NCBI RefSeq assembly: GCF_001618425.1
Contig: NZ_BDCU01000018.1
Span: forward strand, 372,001-436,000
Direction of reading: 5' to 3'
Origin: Nocardia fusca NBRC 14340
Lineage (GTDB): Bacteria > Actinomycetota > Actinomycetes > Mycobacteriales > Mycobacteriaceae
Length of the DNA: 64,000 bases
Shown here: piece by piece, positions 35,563 to 43,346 of the stretch
How the letters are laid out: every line of letters starts with the position of its first letter
Position numbering within the stretch: position 1 is the stretch's first letter
The notes under the pieces: model-generated
Told to the model about the DNA's origin: nothing
Databases searched by the model: none
What the model saw: the letters and a program-made list of their open reading frames with translations, nothing else
Program-made: the position numbers and the translations under genes

Positions 35563-35950
35563 TCGTTCAGTCCTAGTCGTGCAGAGTTGGATCAGGGCGC
35601 TGACGTCGACGCCGGAATGCCCGTCGGCAAAGACTGAGCAGTGCGTGTGGTAGGCGGACGTGTCCCGCCGATCGGAAGGCGCACCTGTATGCGACCGAGC
35701 GGTCTTCCTTGTGACGCATCATATTTCATTCCCAAGACACGATACGTGGCGCGTATCCGGGGCAGGGGGCAGCCTTATCAGGAGTTTCGATGTAGACCGG
35801 CACGTATCGTGGCCGGAACTGCCGGGTGACGGTCCAATGCCATGCGCCGCAACGAACCCAGCCCGGCGGACGATCCTGTCGGCGGCCGCGCGCCCGCGTC
35901 CCGATGTTCAGCGGATACTATCGGCGTGCGCGGCGGCCCATTGACCGAAG

Positions 35951-36139
35951 GTGCGCGGTGGGCGGCCGGTTACCCGCTGGCTGTTCGGGTCGGCTTGTGC
36001 GGCACATTCGACGGTGGACCTGCCCGACCCGCCGCTGCGCACGATCATCGGCCCGGGAGCCCGGCGCACGGTGGCCATGGCATGGGATCAGCGGGATATG
36101 GACTACAGCCGGGACCTCGAATTCCAATGGCCCGCGTGA
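35951..36139 (+). pseudogene. Possible C-terminal scrap of an oxidoreductase
   Basis: The last 45 codons, VDLPDPPLRTIIGPGARRTVAMAWDQRDMDYSRDL, resemble the C-terminal tail of some short-chain dehydrogenases (PPLRxxxGPxA pattern). No upstream Rossmann domain exists. The surrounding 35563-36180 is otherwise without a gene. Confidence 0.3.
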
Positions 36140-36180
36140 ACACTCGAATCGGCAGGAGCCTGGCGCAGTAGCGTGGCGGC

Positions 36181-37059
36181 ATGAGCACCGAACTCCCCGC
36201 CTTCGCGCGGCAGGCCTGGCGCCTGCTCGAACCACTGCACGCTGTCAGCTACTTCTCACCCGAACCATTGCAGGCGCTGAAAACGGCAGGATATCGCGGT
36301 TTCTGGATGGGTTACTTCGCCGGCCGCGCCGCCCCGCTCGGCGCGGCCGGTCCCGAAGTGGTGCACGCGCTGTTCTACAACTTCACCATCGAGCGCGTGC
36401 GCGCGGCCCTGCCCGCCGCATGGGAATTCGCCGCCCCGGACGCGGCGCTGACCGCCCGGGAGCACGGCGCGACCGCGGCGCTGCGCCGCCAGCTCGGGGA
36501 CCTCGCCGACAGCCCCGAGGTCGCGACGGCGGCCGAACTGGCGGCGCGGACGGCGGCCGCGGCGCCGGCGGAAGGGCGGACGCTGTTCGCCGCCAACCGG
36601 GCACTACCCGAACCGCGGGACCCGGTGGCGCGGTTGTGGCACGCGGCGACACTACTGCGGGAGCACCGCGGCGACGGGCATATCGCCGCGCTGGTCGCCG
36701 CCGGAATCGACGGACGCGAAGCGCATGTGCTGCAGACCCTGGCGAACCGGGTTCCACGCGAGATCTACACGGTATCCAGGGATTTCGACGACGCGGAATG
36801 GGCGAACCGGCTGGACACACTGCGCGGCAAAGGACTGGCCTGCGACAACGGCCCCACCGAGCACGGCCGGACGGTGAAGGCCGAGATCGAGGCGCGGACC
36901 GACGCGGCGGCCGCGCCGGCGTACGCGGTGCTGGCTCCCGGCGAACGCGCGGAACTGCTCCGGACACTGCGCCCCCTGGCCCGCGCGGTCATGGCGTCCG
37001 GGGAGATCCCGGCGGTCACTCCGATCGGATTGGATCTGCGGGACGAATCGAACGACTGA
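36181..37059 (+). CDS. SCO6745 family protein
   Basis: A 292-residue protein beginning LPAFARQAWRLLEPLHAVSYFSPE and continuing GYRGFWMGYFAGRAAPLG with HALFYNFTIERVRAALP, the characteristic opening of the actinobacterial SCO6745 family (helical, function unknown). The middle is Ala-rich helix, and the C-terminus has GPTEHGRTVKAEIEARTD, usual for the family. TAGCGT lies 6 nt before the ATG, so the transcript is probably leaderless. It precedes an OsmC gene by 53 nt on the same strand. Confidence 0.75.
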   Translation: MSTELPAFARQAWRLLEPLHAVSYFSPEPLQALKTAGYRGFWMGYFAGRAAPLGAAGPEVVHALFYNFTIERVRAALPAAWEFAAPDAALTAREHGATAALRRQLGDLADSPEVATAAELAARTAAAAPAEGRTLFAANRALPEPRDPVARLWHAATLLREHRGDGHIAALVAAGIDGREAHVLQTLANRVPREIYTVSRDFDDAEWANRLDTLRGKGLACDNGPTEHGRTVKAEIEARTDAAAAPAYAVLAPGERAELLRTLRPLARAVMASGEIPAVTPIGLDLRDESND

Positions 37060-37112
37060 ACCGCCGCTCCGCCGTTCGACAAACTACCCCGGCACGGGCG
37101 ACGATCACGGGC

Positions 37113-37592
37113 ATGGCAGGGAAGACGCACCATTACGAATGCCGCACCGAGTGGACGGGGGCGGGTGAACGAGGGACGGTCGACTACCGGTCCTACGACC
37201 GCGCCCACGTATCCCGGGCACCGGGGCGCCCGGACCTGCCGGGATCCGCCGACCCGGCCTTCCGAGGCGACGCGAGCCGCTGGAATCCGGAGCTGCTGTT
37301 GCTCGCCTCACTGAGCCAATGCCATCTGCTGTGGTATCTGCACCTCTGTGCGACCGGAGGGGTCACGGTACTCGATTACCGGGACGACGCGGTGGGGACC
37401 ATGGCCGAGGACAGCGACGGCGGTGGCCGTTTCACCGGGGTGGAGTTGCGCCCGGTGGTCACCGTGGCGGCCGCGGAGATGGCCGACCGGGCGCGGGAAC
37501 TGCACCGCGCCGCCCATGCGAAATGCTTCATCGCGGCGTCGGTGAACTTCCCGGTCACCCATTCACCGCGTATCGAGGTCGCCGCCGGCTGA
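37113..37592 (+). CDS. OsmC family protein
   Basis: A 159-residue OsmC/Ohr-superfamily protein. Residues about 60-75 read NPELLLLASLSQCHLLWYLH, with the first redox Cys, and AAHAKCFIAASVNFPV near 140 has the second. These two cysteines form the peroxide-reducing pair in OsmC and Ohr, so a thiol peroxidase acting on organic hydroperoxides is likely. The sequence FRGDASRWNPE, just before the first helix, is typical of the YhfA/OsmC branch. The start is the ATG immediately before MAGKTHHYECRTEW. Confidence 0.85.
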   Translation: MAGKTHHYECRTEWTGAGERGTVDYRSYDRAHVSRAPGRPDLPGSADPAFRGDASRWNPELLLLASLSQCHLLWYLHLCATGGVTVLDYRDDAVGTMAEDSDGGGRFTGVELRPVVTVAAAEMADRARELHRAAHAKCFIAASVNFPVTHSPRIEVAAG

Positions 37593-37705
37593 TCCGGGGC
37601 GGTGCGCGTCCAGTTCGGGGTAGTGGCAGCCCAATGGCATACCACCAGCACCCCACCCGGACAGCCGGTACTGCCGAATGCCGTGCCAAGTGATCGCCTG
37701 GCCGT

Positions 37706-37993
37706 TCAGCCGATCTCCTCGATGGTCCGTGACAGCGAGAGTGTGCCGTGTCCGGCGGAGACCTGCCTGTCGATGAGGGCTTTCAAGGGGGTGAGCAGAT
37801 CGGGTGCGAGCCCGGCATCGCTGGTGGCGCGGAGGATCGCGTCGACCGCTGCCTTGTGCAGAGCGATGTTCTGCGTGTTTGTGCGGTAATCGCCTGCGTC
37901 GATCATCTCTGCGTGCGCTGCAAGCGACTGTGCCGACGTCTGTGCCTGCCCCACCACTCGCCTTTCGCCCAGGGCGAAAACGCCGCCGATCAC
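37706..37993 (-). pseudogene. C-terminal remnant of an imine-reductase-like NAD(P) oxidoreductase
   Basis: Ninety-five codons encode HAEMIDAGDYRTNTQNIALHKAAVDAILRATSDAGL followed by LLTPLKALIDRQVSAGHGTLSLSRTIEEI, the helical C-terminal domain of 6-phosphogluconate-dehydrogenase-like/imine-reductase proteins. The N-terminal Rossmann domain (about 190 residues) is absent, and the upstream sequence is unrelated, so this is a truncated relic. Confidence 0.65.
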
Positions 37994-38148
37994 GATGGCT
38001 GAGCCGGGCCGGGTCCGGCTCGCCGACGCCCGTGATGTCTACCTGAACACGACGATCGGTGCGCCGAATACCCGCCGCAGCTACGGCATCGCGCTGGACG
38101 CACAGCCAGGACTACAGGCTTGGCGCCGGATCCCGCTCGGATGCACCA

Positions 38149-38544
38149 CTACCCCAGTTCGGCGGCCAGCTGGTCCATGACCTGCTGCCAGTGCGCCCGC
38201 TGCTGTTCACGCTGGGCGGCGCTCGACATCCGTTCCTGATGGAAACGGACGCGGGTCCGGTGCCCGGCCGCGGGTGTGAGCGTGACCTGCACGGTGGTCG
38301 GGCCGTAGGTGAGACGGATACGTTCCTCGGGGCGGTAGCTGCGTATTTCGCCGGTCACTCCGGCGTCGGTGCGGTATTGCGCGCCGGGCGCGAAGGTGGG
38401 GTCGGCGCCGGAGCCCAGCCAGCAGGCCAGACCCGCCGCGCCGGTGAGGTGGTCCCAGACGATATCCGGCGGCTGGGGCAGTGTTCGGGAGACGCCGATC
38501 TGCCAGCCCGCGTCCGCGGTGAGTCCGGTGGGCATGGTGGTCAT
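38149..38544 (-). CDS. SRPBCC (AHA1/START-like) domain protein
   Basis: A 131-residue helix-grip protein: WQIGVSRTLPQPPDIVWDHLTGAAGLACWLG at the start, TGEIRSYRPEERIRLTY and TTVQVTLTPAAGHRTRVRFHQERM strands, and a final long helix EQQRAHWQQVMDQLAAEL. This is the SRPBCC/AHA1-C pattern of small-ligand-binding proteins. Its ATG overlaps the stop of the CGNR gene (ATGA), so the two are translationally coupled. The likely role is a binding partner or effector for that regulator; the ligand is unknown. Confidence 0.8.
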   Translation of the reverse strand: MTTMPTGLTADAGWQIGVSRTLPQPPDIVWDHLTGAAGLACWLGSGADPTFAPGAQYRTDAGVTGEIRSYRPEERIRLTYGPTTVQVTLTPAAGHRTRVRFHQERMSSAAQREQQRAHWQQVMDQLAAELG

Positions 38545-39143
38545 CCTTCTTTCTCGGGAGTGCGGGCGCGGTGCGCGCGTACTTTGTTGCGGTTGCCGCA
38601 GTGCTCCATCGAGCACCACCGGCGGCGGCCGGGCCGCGAGGTATCGACGTAGATGAGCTGACAGTCGGCGGCCGAGCAGGTCCGGATACGGCCGGCGTGC
38701 GGCCCGGTGAGCAGGTCGATCGCGTCGCGGGCCACGGTCGACAGCAGTGCGGTGCCGGTGCCCGGCGTCCAGGCGCGGGCACCGGTGGCGGTGATCCGCG
38801 GGATCAGTGGTGGCGCGGCGGCGAAGTCGTTCAGCACGTCCAGGTCGCGGGCGGTGGACGGTTCGCCGTGGGAGCGGGCGCGGGTGATCTCGAAGAGGGT
38901 GTCGCGGAGATGACGTGCGGCGGTGACCTCGGCCGCGGCGATCGTGACCTCGGGAGTGGGGGTGAGCCGGGATCGCCCGGCCCAGGTGACGAGGTCGGTG
39001 GGAGTGTGCAGGATCTCGTAGACGCGGTACGGGCCCGGGCCGCCGGTGGGCAGCAGTTCCAGGCACAGCGCACCGGGGTCGAAGTGGTAGTCGACGCCGG
39101 TGCGGGAGCGCAGCGTCAGGCCGGGGCTTGCACCAGAAGTCAT
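38541..39143 (-). CDS. CGNR zinc-finger protein (ABATE domain)
   Basis: A 200-residue protein. The N-terminal part (DYHFDPGALCLELLPTGG ... AARHLRDTLFEI) is the stress-linked ABATE region, and the C-terminal part (CSAADCQLIYVDTSRPGRRRWCSMEHCGNRNKVRAHRAR) is a complete CGNR zinc finger with four cysteines. Such proteins are putative DNA-binding regulators. The ATG at 39143 is part of a palindromic divergent promoter, with TATAGT on the minus strand at 39155-39150 as -10, so transcription starts at or next to the start codon. It is the first gene of the operon with the SRPBCC gene. Confidence 0.88.
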   Translation of the reverse strand: MTSGASPGLTLRSRTGVDYHFDPGALCLELLPTGGPGPYRVYEILHTPTDLVTWAGRSRLTPTPEVTIAAAEVTAARHLRDTLFEITRARSHGEPSTARDLDVLNDFAAAPPLIPRITATGARAWTPGTGTALLSTVARDAIDLLTGPHAGRIRTCSAADCQLIYVDTSRPGRRRWCSMEHCGNRNKVRAHRARTPEKEG

Positions 39144-39167
39144 GTAACCACTATAACTGGTTACATG
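39141..39167. promoter_or_regulatory. Symmetric divergent leaderless promoter
   Basis: CATGTAACCA (39141-39150), CTATAAC, TGGTTACATG (39158-39167) is a perfect 10-bp inverted repeat whose ends contain both start codons. TATAAC(T) on the plus strand and TATAGT on the minus strand overlap in the spacer as opposed -10 elements. The CGNR protein is the natural candidate to bind it. Confidence 0.7.
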
Positions 39168-39617
39168 ACCTTGGGTTGGAAACTCGTCATCGACAGCGCG
39201 AACGCACCCGCCATCGCCGACTTCTGGGCCGCAGCCCTGGAATACGAACCGGAAGACCAGAGCGCGCTGATCGACCAGCTACTCGCCGCCGGCCACCTCG
39301 ACCCGGGCGCCGTCACCGAACACGGTGGCCGCAAAACCTTCCGCGGTCTGGCCGCGGTCCGCCACCCGGACGACCCGTTCGACCCCTACACCGGTATCGG
39401 CCAGGGCCGCCGACTGCTGTTCCAGGACGTCCCAGAAACCAAAACCGTGAAGAATCGGCTGCACATCGATATCCACAGCACCCCGGGCGGCCTCGACGAC
39501 CTGGTGGCCCGCCTCGAACAGCTCGGCGCGACCCGCGTCCGGGAAGTGGATCAGGGCCCCGCCGGACACTGGTGGGTCATGCTGGATCCCGAAGGCAACG
39601 AATTCTGCGTCTCCTGA
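39165..39617 (+). CDS. VOC (glyoxalase-like) family protein
   Basis: A 150-residue vicinal-oxygen-chelate protein with two beta-alpha-beta3 repeats: LGWKLVIDSANAPAIADFWAAALEYEPE at the start and NRLHIDIHSTPGGLDDLVARLEQLGATRV ... GHWWVMLDPEGNEFCV at the end. H-I-D and the final E in GNEFC match metal-ligand positions of the family, which includes glyoxalases, dioxygenases and resistance proteins; the reaction is not predictable. It is leaderless, sharing a symmetric promoter with the CGNR operon. Confidence 0.85.
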   Translation: MTLGWKLVIDSANAPAIADFWAAALEYEPEDQSALIDQLLAAGHLDPGAVTEHGGRKTFRGLAAVRHPDDPFDPYTGIGQGRRLLFQDVPETKTVKNRLHIDIHSTPGGLDDLVARLEQLGATRVREVDQGPAGHWWVMLDPEGNEFCVS

Positions 39618-39623
39618 CGCCGG

Positions 39624-40163
39624 CTACCAGACCAGGGTGAAATCCGGGATACGCACCCGGCCGAAGAAACGTTTGGCGATATCACTGCCGTCGAAGTTGT
39701 AACCGTTCATGATGTCCGCCAGTTCGGTCGCCAGCTCCTGCAACTGCGGGCTCACGCATTCGATACCGTCCTCGATCACCCATCCCCAATCCCGGGGCAC
39801 GTTGTCGATGGTGATGTCGATGCACCCGTGGTGCGGGAGATCCACGGTGATCACGATCTGCACCGGGGCGTCACCGAGCGGATCCCGGACCGCCGGTTCA
39901 CCGAACCGGGTCTGTGGAGCGAACATCATGCGGCCCAACGCGATATCGGCACGGATCATCTCGGCTACCGCCGGCAGATCGGCATGTTTACCGACCCGAT
40001 GATGGCGATCACCGTAGGTGCGGTCACCGGTCGCCGAATAGCCGGAGCGGTCCAGCATCCGGTCCAGCATGCGTTGCGCGGTCGCGCGCTCGTCGGCGCC
40101 GGTATTGGGGTGCTCGATGAGAGCCCGCAGGCGCATGATCCGATGGCTCGCAATGATCGCCAT
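39624..40163 (-). CDS. Hypothetical protein with a DUF2786-like N-terminus
   Basis: A 179-residue protein. Residues 1-40 (RIMRLRALIEHPNTGADERATAQRMLDRML) resemble the DUF2786 helical pair seen in phage and actinobacterial proteins. The remainder has PVQIVITVDLPHHGCIDITIDNVPRDWGW and ends KRFFGRVRIPDFTLVW, with no recognised fold. TACTCT lies 7 nt before the ATG, so it is probably leaderless. It converges on the VOC gene with 6 nt between stops. Confidence 0.6.
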   Translation of the reverse strand: MAIIASHRIMRLRALIEHPNTGADERATAQRMLDRMLDRSGYSATGDRTYGDRHHRVGKHADLPAVAEMIRADIALGRMMFAPQTRFGEPAVRDPLGDAPVQIVITVDLPHHGCIDITIDNVPRDWGWVIEDGIECVSPQLQELATELADIMNGYNFDGSDIAKRFFGRVRIPDFTLVW

Positions 40164-40201
40164 ACCGGGAAGAGTATCGAAACCGGGGCCCTTCCGGCGT
40201 C

Positions 40202-40849
40202 TCAGTCGCGGGTGCGTCCCCCGGAACCTCCAGCGCTCGCGATCACCGTCGTCAGATGCTCGTCCGGAGTCGGCGAATCCGCTTCCGCGCCACGCACCGC
40301 CGCCGGCGAGCGGACCGCCGTCCACACCTCCAGAACTCCGAAAACGGTGATACAGCACCCCGCCACCAGCGCCAGCGTCGCGATATCGTCGAACGGCGCG
40401 ATCGCGACCACCAGACCCGCGGTGAGCGTCACCAGACCGAACACTTCCTGTTTTCCGCTTCCGGTGATCTCGTCGTCGTCCCACACCCCCGCCACGGCGT
40501 GCGCGATTCCCCGCACCGCCCACGCCAGCCCCAGCCACATGGCCAGCAGCAGCGTCCAATCGCCCGCCCGGAAGCACAGGGTCGCGGTCACCAGCGATGC
40601 CAGCGCCGCCACCAGCAGCAATACCCGCGGAAACCGGCCCAACCGGCTCCCGAATGCCACCGCGGCCAGGGTCACCGCACTGCACAACAGCGAGAACATG
40701 AAAAGGTTGCCGACCGTGCCCAAGGATTTGTCCGGCCAGATCACCGTGGCCACCCCGATCACCACCGAACAGACCCCCATCGCCAGCACCGTCTGGCGGA
40801 CACCGCGACCGAACACCGGAGCGGCGTCCGCTTCCTCGTAGGTCGGCAT
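40202..40849 (-). CDS. HdeD-like (DUF308) membrane protein
   Basis: A 215-residue integral membrane protein with about six hydrophobic segments in three hairpins: VLAMGVCSVVIGVATVIWP, FMFSLLCSAVTLAAVAF, VLLLVAALASLVTATLCF, LLLAMWLGLAWAVRGIAHAV, EVFGLVTLTAGLVVAIAP and LALVAGCCITVFGVLEVW. The repeated G-x-W-P pattern and spacing fit the HdeD/DUF308 family, linked in E. coli to acid stress. The C-terminus is a cytosolic acidic tail. TATCAT 6 nt before the ATG indicates a leaderless transcript. Confidence 0.75.
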   Translation of the reverse strand: MPTYEEADAAPVFGRGVRQTVLAMGVCSVVIGVATVIWPDKSLGTVGNLFMFSLLCSAVTLAAVAFGSRLGRFPRVLLLVAALASLVTATLCFRAGDWTLLLAMWLGLAWAVRGIAHAVAGVWDDDEITGSGKQEVFGLVTLTAGLVVAIAPFDDIATLALVAGCCITVFGVLEVWTAVRSPAAVRGAEADSPTPDEHLTTVIASAGGSGGRTRD

Positions 40850-40964
40850 AGCAAAATGATATGGGTCCGGACCCCGTATTGCCGCACGGTTGCCGGGAGT
40901 GTCCGTTCAGCCCCCTGACATCGCCGGGGCACAGCACCGCCGGCACCCCGCCTACAATCCCGCT

Positions 40965-41306
40965 ATGGGAGTCGTGTGGGCGATGACACTACCCGGCCTG
41001 GTGTGCCTGCTCATCGCCGTCTCGTTCGCCGAAGTGGTCGTCAACCGCCTCACCGGCGGCCGGTTCCTGCCGTGGACCCGGCGGCGCGGCTCCCGCACCG
41101 TGGCGGCCACCGGATTCGAACAGGTATCGGCCATGTTCCAGGGATCCAAGCACATCGAATTCGAACAGCGGCAGCACACACTGATGCACCGGGACGAAGA
41201 AAACGACGCCGCGCCGCCGCTGCTCGCCTTCGACTCCGCCACCAACCGGGTCACCCTCCGTCCGGTGACATCCACAAACTCCGCGCCCGCACCGCACCCG
41301 GAGTAG
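40965..41306 (+). CDS. Small DUF6191-like membrane protein
   Basis: A 113-residue protein with one N-terminal membrane helix (AMTLPGLVCLLIAVSFAEVVV), a basic stop-transfer NRLTGGRFLPWTRRRG, and a cytosolic tail whose SAMFQGSKHIEFEQRQHTLMHRDEENDAAPP stretch is the signature of a common small actinobacterial family annotated DUF6191. Function unknown. TACAAT (40953-40958) lies 6 nt before the ATG, giving a leaderless start. Divergent from the HdeD-like gene by 115 nt. Confidence 0.7.
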   Translation: MGVVWAMTLPGLVCLLIAVSFAEVVVNRLTGGRFLPWTRRRGSRTVAATGFEQVSAMFQGSKHIEFEQRQHTLMHRDEENDAAPPLLAFDSATNRVTLRPVTSTNSAPAPHPE

Positions 41307-41403
41307 CCCGACCTCCCCGACGCCACCTGCACCGGTCCGCCGGCCCGCGGATCCGGAGCTACAGTCGCCCCAGCACCACCACGCGACCCGTCAGGAGGCC
41401 GAG

Positions 41404-42621
41404 GTGACCGTTCCCCCGCTGGCATGGGCGTGCGCACTCGCACTGATCGCGGGCCTGCTGCTGTTCGACTTCTTCTTCCACGTCCGCACCGCGCACACAC
41501 CGTCGCTGACCGAGGCCGCGATCTGGTCGGCCGCCTACGTGGGTATCGCCATCCTGTTCGGGTTCGTGGTGTGGGTGTTCGGCGGTCCGACCATGGGCGT
41601 CGAATACTTCGCCGGATACATCACCGAAAAAGCCCTGTCGGTGGACAACCTGTTCGTGTTCCTCATCATCTTGACCACCTTCCGGGTACCCGGCGCGGCA
41701 CAGCAGAAAGTGCTGCTGGCCGGCATCGTGTTCTCGCTGGTGGTCCGCACCGGATTCATCTTCGTCGGCGCCACCCTCATCAACCGTTTCGCCTGGGTTT
41801 TCTACGTATTCGGCGCCACACTGCTGATCACCGCGGGGAACATGCTGAAACCGGAGAGCGAGGACAGCCATTCCGAGGACACTGTCGTGTTGCGCCTGGC
41901 CCGCCGGCTCCTGCACACCACCGACAGCTACGACGGCGACAAACTGGTCACCGTCGTCGACGGCCGGCGCAGACTCACCCCGATGCTGCTGGCCATGATC
42001 GCCATCGGCGGCACCGATGTCCTGTTCGCGCTGGACTCGATCCCCGCGATCTTCGGCCTCACCCAGAACGTTTTCCTCGTCTTCACCGCCACCGCGTTCT
42101 CCCTGCTCGGGCTGCGTCAACTGTTCTTCCTGCTCGAAGGACTGCTCGACCGCCTGATCTACCTCGGCTTCGGCCTGGCCGCCATCCTCGCCTTCATCGG
42201 GGTCAAACTCGTCCTGCACGCGCTGCACCACAACACTGTGCCGTTCATCAACCACGGTGACCCGGTGCCGGTCACCGAGATATCCACCGCCACCTCACTG
42301 GGGGTGATCGTCGTCGTACTACTGGTGACCGTGGCGGCCTCCCTGCTCAGCCCCGCCGGACGCGCCCAGACCGCGGTCGCAGGCGCCCGCCGGCACGCCA
42401 CCCGCTACCTCGACCTCGGCTACGAAGCGGATCAGATCCTGCGTGAACGCACCTACGCGAAGATGACCGCCGAAGAGAACACGATCGCCGCGCTGCCGCG
42501 TAAATACACCCGGCGGATCCGGGAGGGCGAAGCCGAACTCATCGCGCTGCTCGAACGCGCGCATATCGTCCACGCCGACCGGGTGGCGCGGACGGAAGCC
42601 GGTTTGCCGCTGCGCATGTGA
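41404..42621 (+). CDS. TerC family integral membrane protein
   Basis: A 405-residue TerC/Alx-type protein with about nine membrane segments. The family signature GYITEKALSVDNLFVFLIIL, with its conserved Glu and Asp, lies near residue 75, and GGTDVLFALDSIPAIFGLTQ near 200 is the second acidic signature. Members move or sense Mn2+ or other metals and occur in tellurite-resistance loci; ExoTerC roles in metalation of exported enzymes are also known. The C-terminal 80 residues are charged and cytosolic. GTG start with AGGAGG 5-6 nt upstream. No yybP-ykoY-type riboswitch is visible in the 97-nt gap. Confidence 0.9.
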   Translation: MTVPPLAWACALALIAGLLLFDFFFHVRTAHTPSLTEAAIWSAAYVGIAILFGFVVWVFGGPTMGVEYFAGYITEKALSVDNLFVFLIILTTFRVPGAAQQKVLLAGIVFSLVVRTGFIFVGATLINRFAWVFYVFGATLLITAGNMLKPESEDSHSEDTVVLRLARRLLHTTDSYDGDKLVTVVDGRRRLTPMLLAMIAIGGTDVLFALDSIPAIFGLTQNVFLVFTATAFSLLGLRQLFFLLEGLLDRLIYLGFGLAAILAFIGVKLVLHALHHNTVPFINHGDPVPVTEISTATSLGVIVVVLLVTVAASLLSPAGRAQTAVAGARRHATRYLDLGYEADQILRERTYAKMTAEENTIAALPRKYTRRIREGEAELIALLERAHIVHADRVARTEAGLPLRM

Positions 42622-42698
42622 CGAGGCGGTGACCGGGTCACCGAGGCGGGTGGCGCGCTCCGCGGGCACCGTCGCCCGAGGGCGCGGTCACCGCACTG

Positions 42699-43328
42699 TC
42701 AGCGCAGTTCCGAGAGGACCACGCTGCGCACGGTGCCGCCGTCGGGCGCGGTCCACGGTACGACCACCTGCCCGGAACGCAGGACCGGCTCCGAGCGGCC
42801 CAGCACGCGGTGCACCCGTAGTTGCCCGTCGGCGACGGTGATATCGGTGCCGACCGGATTCTCCGCGGCCGATATCGGTGCCGAGCCGGTCACCGGGAGG
42901 TCGGCGGCGGCGACCAGAACGCTCAGGTCCGGGGTATCGCTCTCGGTGCCGTGCTGGGCCCGCGCACCGCCGGCCAGTAACGCCACCATCCGATCGACGG
43001 CCACCGGGTCCCGGGTGCCGTCGTATATCCAGCGGGTACCCAGCACGCCGTGCTCTGCGGTACCGAGCAGCGCCTCGGGATCGGCGTCGATCGCCGCATC
43101 TCGATAACTCAGGGGCACGAAGTACGTGATCGGCTCGGCACCTCCGGTGTCGGTCACCACCAGGAACTCGATCCCCACCGCCCCGGACGGGTCGTCGAGC
43201 CGGAACCCGCCGACCCGCCGCAGGTCCTCGGCTCTCCCCGGACCCGAATACCACGGGCGGCTCGGGAGCCAGCGGCCGAGCAACTCCAATTTCGACGGTG
43301 CCATCGTTGTGCGGTGGATGAGAGCCAT
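42699..43328 (-). CDS. Maltokinase N-terminal cap-like domain protein
   Basis: A 209-residue stand-alone version of the N-terminal cap of actinobacterial maltokinases: MALIHRTTMAPSKLELLGRW, LPSRPWYSGPGR, then RVGGFRLDDPSGAVGIEFLVV and YFVPLSYRDAA, EHGVLGTRWIYDGTRDP. It has no kinase domain, so it is not a maltokinase itself; free-standing members are common in Nocardia and Streptomyces and their role is unclear. The ATG at 43328 starts the conserved MALIH motif. It overlaps nothing and lies 18 nt downstream of the coiled-coil gene, probably co-transcribed. Confidence 0.75.
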   Translation of the reverse strand: MALIHRTTMAPSKLELLGRWLPSRPWYSGPGRAEDLRRVGGFRLDDPSGAVGIEFLVVTDTGGAEPITYFVPLSYRDAAIDADPEALLGTAEHGVLGTRWIYDGTRDPVAVDRMVALLAGGARAQHGTESDTPDLSVLVAAADLPVTGSAPISAAENPVGTDITVADGQLRVHRVLGRSEPVLRSGQVVVPWTAPDGGTVRSVVLSELR

Positions 43329-43346
43329 ACCGGAGATTGTGCTACG

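Noticed and set aside
35826..37592. A 588-codon frame spanning the SCO6745 gene
   Set aside because: Only its last 159 codons (OsmC, from 37113) are real; the rest is the out-of-frame reading of the SCO6745 gene.
41307..41403. yybP-ykoY manganese riboswitch upstream of the TerC gene
   Set aside because: The gap is under 100 nt, and I see no multi-stem aptamer; TACAGT with a short leader explains it.
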